DNA of 5,212 nucleotides from the NCBI GenBank assembly GCA_023254445.1, contig JALRLN010000103.1:1-5212 (forward strand). Direction: 5' to 3'. Positions 1 to 5,212 of this stretch are shown here, piece after piece; the first letter of the stretch is position 1; each line of letters starts with the position of its first letter. The translations under genes were made by a program, and so were the position numbers. The stretch comes from Candidatus Poseidoniaceae archaeon. Its GTDB lineage: Archaea; Thermoplasmatota; Poseidoniia; Poseidoniales; Poseidoniaceae. The notes beneath the pieces are model-generated. The model saw only the letters and a list, made by a program, of their open reading frames with translations, was not told the DNA's origin and ran no database searches.

Positions 1-1
1 C

Positions 2-1342
2 GACGAGGCGGACCACCACCTCGGCGGCCACGCCGTGGATTTGACCAACGCCACCCACATGACGATGCTCGACCACGTGTACAGCGTGGAGAACCCCTCC
101 TACCACGTCAACCCGAAGGGGCTTGACGCGAAACTCACCTATGCGATGTTCATCCCTTGCTTGACCTTGGGCGCCCTCGTCTTTGTTTTGCTTCGCTCGA
201 TGGCGACCGGTTACGAGTTTGAGATGAACAAGTGCTACGGTTGCGACCTGTGCGATGACGCTTGCCCGGTGCGCCTGTTCAACGGCGGTGACAAGTTGAA
301 CATCATCTACAACACGTGGAACAACGAAGACGACGGCGTGCCGATGTACTCATGCCTCACATGTTCGGCCTGCACCAACGCTTGCCCGCAACTGGTGGAC
401 TACGACTCGTACGTGGACATCCGCCGAAGCCTCATCGTGGGCGGGCCGCAAGCGGCCATCCCCCACACCGTCCTGCAGGCGGTGCTCTCGGCCGAGGCCG
501 ACGACGACGACGTCTTCATCGCCACGGAGGATTACCCGATCACCAGCAACGTCGGCTACTACCCCGGTTGCGTGGACTACCTCGACCAAGAGATGGTCTT
601 CTCGCACCTGAACGAAGGCAGCATGGACCTCGGCGCAAGCACGACCGCGGCCTTCACGCTGTTCGAGGAGATGGGCGAAGAGGTAACCTACCTCGGCCGA
701 GACTTCCTGAAGTGCTGCGGCCACGACCAGAAGTGGCAGGGCATGACGGAGGTCTTTGAGAAGCTCAAGGCCTACAACCAGAAGCGCATCACCGAATCCG
801 GCATCGACACCCTCGTGTCGTCCTGCGCGGAGTGCTTCCGCACCTTCGCCCGCGACTACGAACTCGAGGGCGTGAAGGTGATGCACACCACGGAGTACCT
901 CATCGAGCAGGGCTTCGACATGAACCTCAAGGCCGACGAAGCCACGACCGTCACCTACCACGACCCGTGCCGCCTCGGCCGCCAGATGGGCATCACCGAA
1001 GAGCCGCGTGCGCTGCTTGGCAAGGTCGAGAACGTCGAACTGGTCGAGATGGAGCACCACGGCGAGGACGCCATGTGCTGCGGTGTCTCGAGCATGATGG
1101 CCTGCAACGAAAACGCCCGCGCCCTGCGCGTCACGCGCATGGACGAGGTGATCGCCACCGGCGCCAGCACGATGATCACCTCCTGCCCGAAGTGCGTGTC
1201 TCACCTTGAGTGCCTGAAGTTCGAAGGCGATGAGAAGTACGAGGGCATCGAGATCCTCGACGTGGTGACCTTCCTCGCTCAGCAGGTTGAGGCCAAGAAG
1301 GCCCTCGTTGACGGCGACGCTCGCGTCGGTGTCGAGGCCTGA
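2..1342 (+). CDS. HdrD/GlpC-type Fe-S oxidoreductase with two CCG domains and a membrane segment (5'-partial)
   Basis: Residues are numbered from the GTG at 35. A hydrophobic segment at about 35-55 should anchor the protein in the membrane. Two ferredoxin-like CxxCxxCxxxCP clusters follow (C67/70/73/77 and C107/110/113/117), predicted to bind two [4Fe-4S] clusters. Next come two CCG (DUF224-type) domains, each with all five cysteines: C179, C227-C228-G, C264/C267, and C312, C348-C349-G, C384/C387. This order is that of HdrD, GlpC and related oxidoreductases; in HdrB/HdrD the CCG cysteines hold noncubane clusters that cleave a disulfide. An acidic linker (residues 153-159) separates the two halves. 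The frame stays open to the left edge, and neither the GTG at 35 nor the ATG at 59 has a Shine-Dalgarno motif, so the gene probably starts outside the window. The substrate is not shown by sequence: a disulfide, lactate, glycerol-3-phosphate or another donor is possible. The family call is firm and the exact role is open. Confidence 0.86.
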   Translation, partial: DEADHHLGGHAVDLTNATHMTMLDHVYSVENPSYHVNPKGLDAKLTYAMFIPCLTLGALVFVLLRSMATGYEFEMNKCYGCDLCDDACPVRLFNGGDKLNIIYNTWNNEDDGVPMYSCLTCSACTNACPQLVDYDSYVDIRRSLIVGGPQAAIPHTVLQAVLSAEADDDDVFIATEDYPITSNVGYYPGCVDYLDQEMVFSHLNEGSMDLGASTTAAFTLFEEMGEEVTYLGRDFLKCCGHDQKWQGMTEVFEKLKAYNQKRITESGIDTLVSSCAECFRTFARDYELEGVKVMHTTEYLIEQGFDMNLKADEATTVTYHDPCRLGRQMGITEEPRALLGKVENVELVEMEHHGEDAMCCGVSSMMACNENARALRVTRMDEVIATGASTMITSCPKCVSHLECLKFEGDEKYEGIEILDVVTFLAQQVEAKKALVDGDARVGVEA

Positions 1343-1347
1343 ACGCA

Positions 1348-1638
1348 TCAACCGTCCATCGGAGGCGCTTCGTCGTCCTCCATGCCACGGATTTCGTAGT
1401 TCGACGGGAAGAGCGCGACGGCGACGCCGAGCGCCAACAAGGCCAAGCCCCATCCGAAGCGTTGCTGAACGAACAGGAGTTCCAGGGAGATGACCACCAA
1501 CGTCAATCCCCCGATGTTTGACGTCCACACGAGGGTCTTGAAGGTGGACAAGGAGACGCCCTGCGTCCCGGGTTTCCGGTACGGTCCAAACTCACCGCCA
1601 AAGCGCTGAGCGCTGGCTTCCTTGCCTTGTTTTGACAT
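1348..1638 (-). CDS. Small two-helix membrane protein, function unknown
   Basis: A 96-residue protein I do not recognise. It has a polar, basic N-terminus (about residues 1-33), two hydrophobic segments at about 41-57 and 62-77 joined by a short QQRFGWG turn, then a short acidic tail containing EDDE. This predicts a membrane hairpin with both ends on the same side, presumably the cytoplasm. The start is well supported: AAGGAGG lies 8 bases upstream and overlaps the ferredoxin stop codon, so translation is probably coupled. It is the last gene of the minus-strand set and its stop lies 5 bases from the convergent Fe-S oxidoreductase stop. Inference: it may anchor or accompany the ferredoxin encoded just before it. 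No catalytic motif or metal ligand is visible, so this rests on position only. Confidence 0.75.
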   Translation of the reverse strand: MSKQGKEASAQRFGGEFGPYRKPGTQGVSLSTFKTLVWTSNIGGLTLVVISLELLFVQQRFGWGLALLALGVAVALFPSNYEIRGMEDDEAPPMDG

Positions 1639-1646
1639 CCTGTTGT

Positions 1647-1653
1647 CCTCCTT
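1647..1653 (-). promoter_or_regulatory. Strong ribosome binding site of the small membrane protein, overlapping the ferredoxin stop
   Basis: AAGGAGG on the coding strand, 8 bases before the ATG at 1638. Its first two bases are the last two of the ferredoxin TAA stop (1654-1652), so a ribosome finishing the ferredoxin is placed directly on this site. It is the closest to the full anti-Shine-Dalgarno complement in the window. Confidence 0.85.
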
Positions 1654-1984
1654 ATCGATCGATCATGAGGATGGCGTCGGTCGGGCAGGCCAAGACGCAC
1701 AGCCCACACCCGGTGCAGGCGTCTCGGACGATGACCGCCTTCCTGTTCGATTCCATCTCCAAGACGGGGCTGCGCAACGGCGTCGGGACCATGTCGATGG
1801 CTTCATCGTCGCAGACGATGGTGCACTGATCGCAGCCAATGCAGAGGTCCTCTTTGACAAAAGCCACGGCCGTCTCTCCAACCTTCAGGTCCGCCTTGCG
1901 TCCTTCGTGCCCTCGGTCAAGGGAGGCGCGGATGCGCTCTGCCTCTGCCGCGCGTCGGGCCGCGAGTTCCTCACGGCCGGTCAT
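1652..1984 (-). CDS. 2[4Fe-4S] ferredoxin with a charged N-terminal extension
   Basis: A 110-residue electron carrier with two cluster-binding motifs: C48/C51/C54/C58 (CIGCDQCTIVC) and C90/C93/C96/C100 followed by Pro (CTGCGLCVLACP). The first motif has Asp where Pro usually follows the last cysteine. The 31 residues between the motifs form a longer linker than in the smallest clostridial ferredoxins. Residues 1-46 are charged, Ala/Arg/Glu-rich and probably helical, with no signal peptide, so the protein should be cytoplasmic. It ends only a few residues after the second cluster. The ATG has GGGAGG 7 bases upstream. It sits 25 bases after the polytopic membrane protein gene and 13 bases before the small membrane protein gene, which suggests cotranscription. 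It could be a free ferredoxin or a subunit like those of 2-oxoacid oxidoreductases or Hdr-type complexes; the sequence does not decide. Confidence 0.92.
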   Translation of the reverse strand: MTGREELAARRAAEAERIRASLDRGHEGRKADLKVGETAVAFVKEDLCIGCDQCTIVCDDEAIDMVPTPLRSPVLEMESNRKAVIVRDACTGCGLCVLACPTDAILMIDR

Positions 1985-1991
1985 GGCCTTG

Positions 1992-1997
1992 CCTCCC
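1992..1997 (-). promoter_or_regulatory. Ribosome binding site of the ferredoxin gene
   Basis: GGGAGG on the coding strand, 7 bases before the ATG at 1984. It confirms the start that includes the charged N-terminal extension, rather than a later one close to the first cysteine motif. Confidence 0.75.
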
Positions 1998-2009
1998 TTG
2001 GCCCTCGCT

Positions 2010-2666
2010 TCAATCTTGGCCGAGCGTCCTACGAACGCTCAATCCGACCAGGACATCGCCAAGCGCGTAGAAGGAGCCCACCAGCAACGGTGGATTCCAC
2101 GCCGTGGCGCCGATCCACGGCACCACCGGGGCCCACGACCAGTTGCCCAGCCACGTCCCCCAGAGTTCCATCATGAGCGCCAACCACGTCATCGTCGCGT
2201 ACAAGCGTGGGTCTGGACCCCATCGCACGAACGCGCACAAGGCGATGAGCAGCACGGCCTCCATCGTCCCGGTTCCGGACACGACACCCCACACCACGAA
2301 GGGAAGGAGCAGCAGCGGGCTCCACGACCACGCAGCGGGCAGGGCGTGCGTCGTGCACCGTCGACCCAAGTCGAAGAGGAACCAGTGGCCTGGAGGAACG
2401 AACAACGGCATGAGCCCATGCTGATACTCGTAGATGCGCCAGACTTCGGAGAAGAACAACTCCATGGGCGTGGCGAAGGCGATCACCGTCCACATCTCAA
2501 TGCGCCGACGTCGGTCCGATGTGGCGTGGTCGTGCAGAAAGACGCCCCAACACCAGAGCACGACCAGCGCTTCAGCCACGCGCCGGTCAAGCAATCCACC
2601 GAGGTCGGTCGCCGCCATGGGAAGGCCGAGGCCGATGCTGAGCGCGAAGACCACGCCGCGCCCCAT
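2010..2666 (-). CDS. Polytopic membrane protein of unrecognised family with an internal pseudo-repeat
   Basis: A 218-residue, Trp- and Leu-rich protein with about six hydrophobic segments (roughly 4-20, 30-46, 57-73, 110-130, 133-147 and 155-171), plus a less certain one near 192-210. Conserved-looking polar positions lie in or near the membrane: M68-E69, the aromatic run WRIYEY (76-81), P91-P92-G-H94, E167 with LWGT, the aromatic NWSW (175-178) and N191-P-P. The two halves carry similar elements (MEL, aromatic cluster, PP, LG), suggesting an ancient duplication. The pattern faintly recalls the carotenoid-biosynthesis membrane family (CruF-like), but I cannot assign it. It lies 27 bases after the glutamate-cysteine ligase gene. 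The chosen ATG has a GGAGG only 3 bases upstream, which is closer than usual; Met17 is an alternative start that would remove the first hydrophobic segment. Function is unknown; transport, lipid modification or a redox partner role are all possible. Confidence 0.78.
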   Translation of the reverse strand: MGRGVVFALSIGLGLPMAATDLGGLLDRRVAEALVVLWCWGVFLHDHATSDRRRRIEMWTVIAFATPMELFFSEVWRIYEYQHGLMPLFVPPGHWFLFDLGRRCTTHALPAAWSWSPLLLLPFVVWGVVSGTGTMEAVLLIALCAFVRWGPDPRLYATMTWLALMMELWGTWLGNWSWAPVVPWIGATAWNPPLLVGSFYALGDVLVGLSVRRTLGQD

Positions 2667-2668
2667 GA

Positions 2669-2674
2669 CCCTCC
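2669..2674 (-). promoter_or_regulatory. Purine-rich ribosome binding site with unusually short spacing
   Basis: GGAGGG on the coding strand ends 2 bases before the ATG of the polytopic membrane protein (GGAGG to ATG is 3 bases). Most such sites lie 5-9 bases away, so either initiation here is weak or the true start is further in. Confidence 0.5.
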
Positions 2675-2693
2675 GTGCCGGCCCGGGTCCATA

Positions 2694-3908
2694 TCAGGTG
2701 CGACGCGCGGCGTTGAGCCGCTCCGCTCCCATCGCGAGCATGCTGAGTTCTGCAACGAGGGCGTAGCGCCCTTTGGCGCGGGAGCGGGCGAGGACGTCGA
2801 CGTCCTTCGCGTGCAGGAAGGACGAACTTGGGGAGTTCAGGTTTTCGAGGTCCCCCTTTTCGGCGTTGGCCCGGTAAAACCAGGAGGCGGCTTCGCCGTC
2901 CACGAGGTAGACGACCGGTTCGAGGACGCCGGCATCGTCCGCCGTTCGAATCGACGTCGGAACGCCTTCTTGGATCAGGAAATTTTCCACATCTGCTCCC
3001 CCTTTGGCGTACATCAAGCGCTTCATTTTCCGGTTGGACATCGCGAGCAACTCGTCACCGGAGCGCACCGCCATGATGCCGAGCCCGTACGTTCCTCGGT
3101 CGTTTTTGACGAAGGCCACCGGCTCCTGCTCAATGCCGAGGACGGCGTATTTTGCCGCGATCCGCTCAAGGAAGGTGTCGACCTCGGCTGCGAGGATTTC
3201 CCTGCATGTTGCGCGATCCAAGCATTTGTCCTCCGAAACGAACCATTCCGTCATGAGGTGCCACGGGTCGATGCCCAGCAGCGCTGCGACCTCTTTCACG
3301 TAGGGTTCCAAGGCGGCTTGATGCTCGGACTTTCGACGGCGGTGCCACCCCATCTCGGGCGGGGGCATGACGTCGCCGGCGCTCAATTCCTCTGGCAGGC
3401 CCGTCGTCAAGTCGTTGTTGAGCAGCACCACGTCTGGTACCATTCCTCCAACGAGGAGGCCCAGTCCTTCGTCGTGGGTCACCTCGTCCACGGGAACGAG
3501 CCCGGTCAGGCCGGTCAGGCTGCCAAGCCCGTTGAGGTCGGCGCTTCCAAGGGTCGCACGGAAGCCCCCTGCGGCCAAAAGGCGAAGCAACGTTCCGAGG
3601 TTCTCAACGTAGCCCGGGTTGCGGGTGTGCGATTCAGGATAGAGGTGCACCCACGTGGCTCCCTCATGGGTGCGAAGGATGTGGTCACGGAGCAACGCTG
3701 CGAGGCGCTCCTCGTCGTCAGCAGGGACGTTGTTGAAACCCGCAGGGAAGTGGTTCGCGTCCACCGCGGACACCTTCCAACCGGCATCCCGAACGTCCAC
3801 GCTGCCGTAGATGGGGATCGGTACCTTCGTCCGCTGTTCTGCGAACCATGCTTCCAACTGGGGGCGGCAGGCTTCGATGCGTTCGTCGATCCAAGTCCAA
3901 TCGCTCAT
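2694..3908 (-). CDS. gshA: Glutamate-cysteine ligase (gamma-glutamylcysteine synthetase), Acidithiobacillus-type family
   Basis: This cytoplasmic enzyme joins L-glutamate and L-cysteine with ATP to make gamma-glutamylcysteine, the first step of glutathione synthesis. The 404-residue product matches the GshA family known from Acidithiobacillus, Nitrosomonas and purple sulfur bacteria (as I recall, PF08886/TIGR02049) along its whole length. Recognisable segments in order are SVDVRDAG (36-43), ANHFPAGFNN (51-60), PESHTRN (91-97), LLNNDL (162-167), GWHRRRKSEH (187-196), IDPW (213-216), KNDRGTYGLGIM (268-279), IQEGV (312-316), EPVVYLVD (330-337), WFYR (343-346) and ENLNSP (355-360). The GTYGLG region looks like the ATP-grasp-type nucleotide-binding part. 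Length is near the family norm and no key block is missing. The ATG overlaps the preceding amidotransferase stop (ATGA), with GGAGG 7 bases upstream. No glutathione synthetase gene is visible, so the final thiol could be gamma-glutamylcysteine itself, glutathione or a derivative. Confidence 0.93.
   Translation of the reverse strand: MSDWTWIDERIEACRPQLEAWFAEQRTKVPIPIYGSVDVRDAGWKVSAVDANHFPAGFNNVPADDEERLAALLRDHILRTHEGATWVHLYPESHTRNPGYVENLGTLLRLLAAGGFRATLGSADLNGLGSLTGLTGLVPVDEVTHDEGLGLLVGGMVPDVVLLNNDLTTGLPEELSAGDVMPPPEMGWHRRRKSEHQAALEPYVKEVAALLGIDPWHLMTEWFVSEDKCLDRATCREILAAEVDTFLERIAAKYAVLGIEQEPVAFVKNDRGTYGLGIMAVRSGDELLAMSNRKMKRLMYAKGGADVENFLIQEGVPTSIRTADDAGVLEPVVYLVDGEAASWFYRANAEKGDLENLNSPSSSFLHAKDVDVLARSRAKGRYALVAELSMLAMGAERLNAARRT
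3905..3908 (-). other. ATGA stop/start overlap between asnB-like gene and gshA
   Basis: The plus strand reads TCAT here, giving ATGA on the coding strand: the TGA stop of the amidotransferase gene shares bases with the ATG of the ligase gene. This arrangement commonly means translational coupling and fixes both genes in one transcript. Confidence 0.93.
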
Positions 3909-5212
3909 GCCGCTGCCTCCAGGATGCTGACGAGGTCTCCGGTCGGCGGGCGCCGACCGTCGTCCGTGAGGTGGATCGCATCAAACAGGGCAAGGCCGAG
4001 CATCATGTCCGGCTGCTGTTCGAGGACCTTCGAAAACCGGGGGTACCGGTCCAGCACCCATGAGGCTGCAGGACGGTGTTCGTTCAGCGCGCGCTTGAGC
4101 AAGGAAGGTGCGGTCGCTGTCCCTGCAGGCAACTTTGGCCGGCGAACGATCTCAGGGGGCAACTCGGTGAGGTCGGCCGCCCGACGCAGGGCGGCCTTTT
4201 CTTCGAGGCTTGGCGGCAGGCGCCACTCCATCGGCAGCCGGTGCGCGGCCTCCCGGTGTGGCCGTCCAAGGAACGGCACGCGCACCTCCAGCCCGTGCGC
4301 CATTGAATGACGGTCAACAAGCCGAAGCTGGAAGTTGCTCAACTGACCGTGCTCAAGTTCGAAGTTCAGAAGGGAACGAAGGTCCGAACATCGCTCCTCA
4401 GGACGGTGCTCAGCGACAAGGTCCTCATGAAGCTGCATTGAGGTGCCGTCAAGCGCCGCCTTGGCCATGGGATGGTCGATGCTCGCCAGACGGGACGCCA
4501 CGGTTGCGCCGTGCCCGATGGCGTCCCGGTAGCGCGGGTACCCCGCGTGAAGTTCGTCGGCGCCCTGCCCACAGAGCCCAACCGTCACCTGTTCCGCCAT
4601 GGTTTGAAAGAGCGGTTGGAAGAACATCACCGTCGTGTCGAGGTCCTCGCCGTGCCACACAAGGTTGGGCAAGTGACGTTCGAAGTCGCCTTCGTTGAGG
4701 AGGTGTTGGTGGTGAACAAGGTCCAACGAGGAGGCCACCGCTTCGGCTGCCTTCCAATCCGGGTTGTCTTCGGATTCCGCCACGGTCCAGACCTCGGGGA
4801 CGGGTTGACCGGCACGCTCTGCGGCCTCATGGGCCACGGCTGCGACGAGCGACGAATCAAGGCCGCCGGAGAGCACGATGCCAACCGGAACCTCAGCCAT
4901 CAGGCGTTGCTCCACGCTGAGGATGAAGGACTCGAGCAGGTCGCTCGCCTGACGCGTGGGGTCCCAGGTGTGGGCCGGGTCGAGGTGCTGGCGCTCGATG
5001 TCCGCCACGTCACGTCGCTTGGCGTGACCGTTCTCGTCCAGGCTCCACCGTTCGACGGTGCCGGGGCGAACCTGACGGACCCCCTTGAGGAGCGAGGTTG
5101 CGTCGAGGGGGTACTCCCACGCCAAACGAAGGGTCAAGGCCGCTTCGTCCAGCCGAGGTGCATGCCCTTCGTGGGCTCGCAGGGCCTTGGCTTCCGAGGC
5201 GAACACGAGTCC
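3905..5212 (-). CDS. asnB: AsnB-type glutamine-dependent asparagine synthase family protein (5'-partial)
   Basis: The C-terminal part of a class II glutamine amidotransferase fused to an adenylating amide synthetase. Residues are numbered from the GTG at 5206, but the frame continues to the window edge and reads GLVFASEAKAL, the typical end of the AsnB glutaminase domain, so the catalytic N-terminal Cys and most of that domain are outside. The synthetase domain shows the pyrophosphate loop SGGLDSS (113-119), the loop LCGQGADEL (211-219) followed by GYPRYR, then DRHSMAHGLEVRVPFL (298-313) and R356-P-K358-L-P, where the Lys matches the conserved synthetase lysine. Family members make asparagine from aspartate, glutamine and ATP, but many relatives amidate other carboxylates. 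Two changes stand out: Gln in the loop where Glu or Asp is usual, and Gly after PFL where Asp is usual. The 4-base overlap with gshA suggests a linked role in thiol metabolism rather than, or besides, asparagine supply. Confidence 0.92.
   Translation of the reverse strand, partial: GLVFASEAKALRAHEGHAPRLDEAALTLRLAWEYPLDATSLLKGVRQVRPGTVERWSLDENGHAKRRDVADIERQHLDPAHTWDPTRQASDLLESFILSVEQRLMAEVPVGIVLSGGLDSSLVAAVAHEAAERAGQPVPEVWTVAESEDNPDWKAAEAVASSLDLVHHQHLLNEGDFERHLPNLVWHGEDLDTTVMFFQPLFQTMAEQVTVGLCGQGADELHAGYPRYRDAIGHGATVASRLASIDHPMAKAALDGTSMQLHEDLVAEHRPEERCSDLRSLLNFELEHGQLSNFQLRLVDRHSMAHGLEVRVPFLGRPHREAAHRLPMEWRLPPSLEEKAALRRAADLTELPPEIVRRPKLPAGTATAPSLLKRALNEHRPAASWVLDRYPRFSKVLEQQPDMMLGLALFDAIHLTDDGRRPPTGDLVSILEAAA
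3916..3920 (-). promoter_or_regulatory. Ribosome binding site of gshA, inside the asnB-like gene
   Basis: CCTCC on the plus strand reads GGAGG on the coding strand, 7 bases before the gshA ATG. It lies within the last codons of the upstream gene and supports the overlapping start, giving the ligase its own initiation signal. Confidence 0.8.

Noticed and set aside
59..61. ATG at 59 as the true start of the HdrD-type gene
   Set aside because: No ribosome binding site precedes it and the frame is open to the left edge with plausible protein sequence, so a start outside the window is more likely.
350..1528. A 392-codon minus-strand open frame opposite the HdrD-type gene
   Set aside because: The product is rich in His, Val, Ala, Leu and Gly with no motif, while the plus strand has four conserved cysteine clusters. 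It would also overlap the small membrane protein gene on the same strand in another frame.
1652..1668. Short tandem ATCGATCGATCAT motif
   Set aside because: It encodes the last residues and stop of the ferredoxin (MIDR, stop). It is too short and too well explained by coding to be called a repeat or operator.
2667..2693. GC-rich palindromic stretch (around CCCGGG) between gshA and the membrane protein gene
   Set aside because: The possible stem is very short and is not followed by a T-run, and the gap is only 27 bases between cotranscribed genes, so no terminator or operator is called.
1839..4310. A 2.5 kb plus-strand open frame (823 codons) opposite four minus-strand genes
   Set aside because: It lies antisense to the ferredoxin, membrane protein, ligase and amidotransferase genes, all of which have family matches or ribosome binding sites. 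Its product is biased to Arg, Ser, Pro and Ala with no domain. Long antisense frames are expected in GC-rich coding DNA.

Overview
The window is GC-rich (roughly 60% by eye) and almost completely coding. It looks like a fragment of a compact prokaryotic genome. There is one plus-strand gene at the left and a tight set of five minus-strand genes filling the rest, and the two groups converge with only 5 bases between their stop codons. Clear Shine-Dalgarno motifs (GGAGG, GGGAGG, AAGGAGG) precede most internal genes. The host cannot be settled from this sequence. A membrane-tethered HdrD-type iron-sulfur protein beside a 2[4Fe-4S] ferredoxin would suit a marine Thermoplasmatota-like archaeon (for example Marine Group II). 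The glutamate-cysteine ligase, however, belongs to the family best known from Acidithiobacillus, Nitrosomonas and purple sulfur bacteria. I treat the archaeal reading as a guess.

Layout. Positions 2-1342 (+) encode an HdrD/GlpC-type Fe-S oxidoreductase with one visible membrane segment, two ferredoxin-like cysteine clusters and two complete CCG domains; its true N-terminus probably lies off the left edge. The minus strand, in transcription order, carries: an AsnB-type glutamine-dependent amidotransferase (5212-3905, N-terminus off the right edge); a glutamate-cysteine ligase (3908-2694) joined to it by a 4-base ATGA overlap; a polytopic membrane protein of unrecognised family (2666-2010); a 2[4Fe-4S] ferredoxin (1984-1652); and a 96-residue protein with two membrane segments (1638-1348). 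Gaps inside the set are 27, 25 and 13 bases, so one operon is likely. Its promoter would be outside the window.

How the genes may work together. The best-supported functional statement is that this organism makes gamma-glutamylcysteine. The stop/start overlap ties an amide-forming ligase directly to that enzyme, which raises the possibility of an amidated or otherwise modified low-molecular-weight thiol. The downstream ferredoxin and small membrane protein, and the convergent HdrD-type protein with its two potential noncubane clusters, could form an electron route to a thiol disulfide at the membrane. That last connection is inference from proximity alone.

No RNA genes, CRISPR arrays, mobile elements, attachment sites or convincing terminators were found. 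There is no non-coding stretch longer than about 30 bases.
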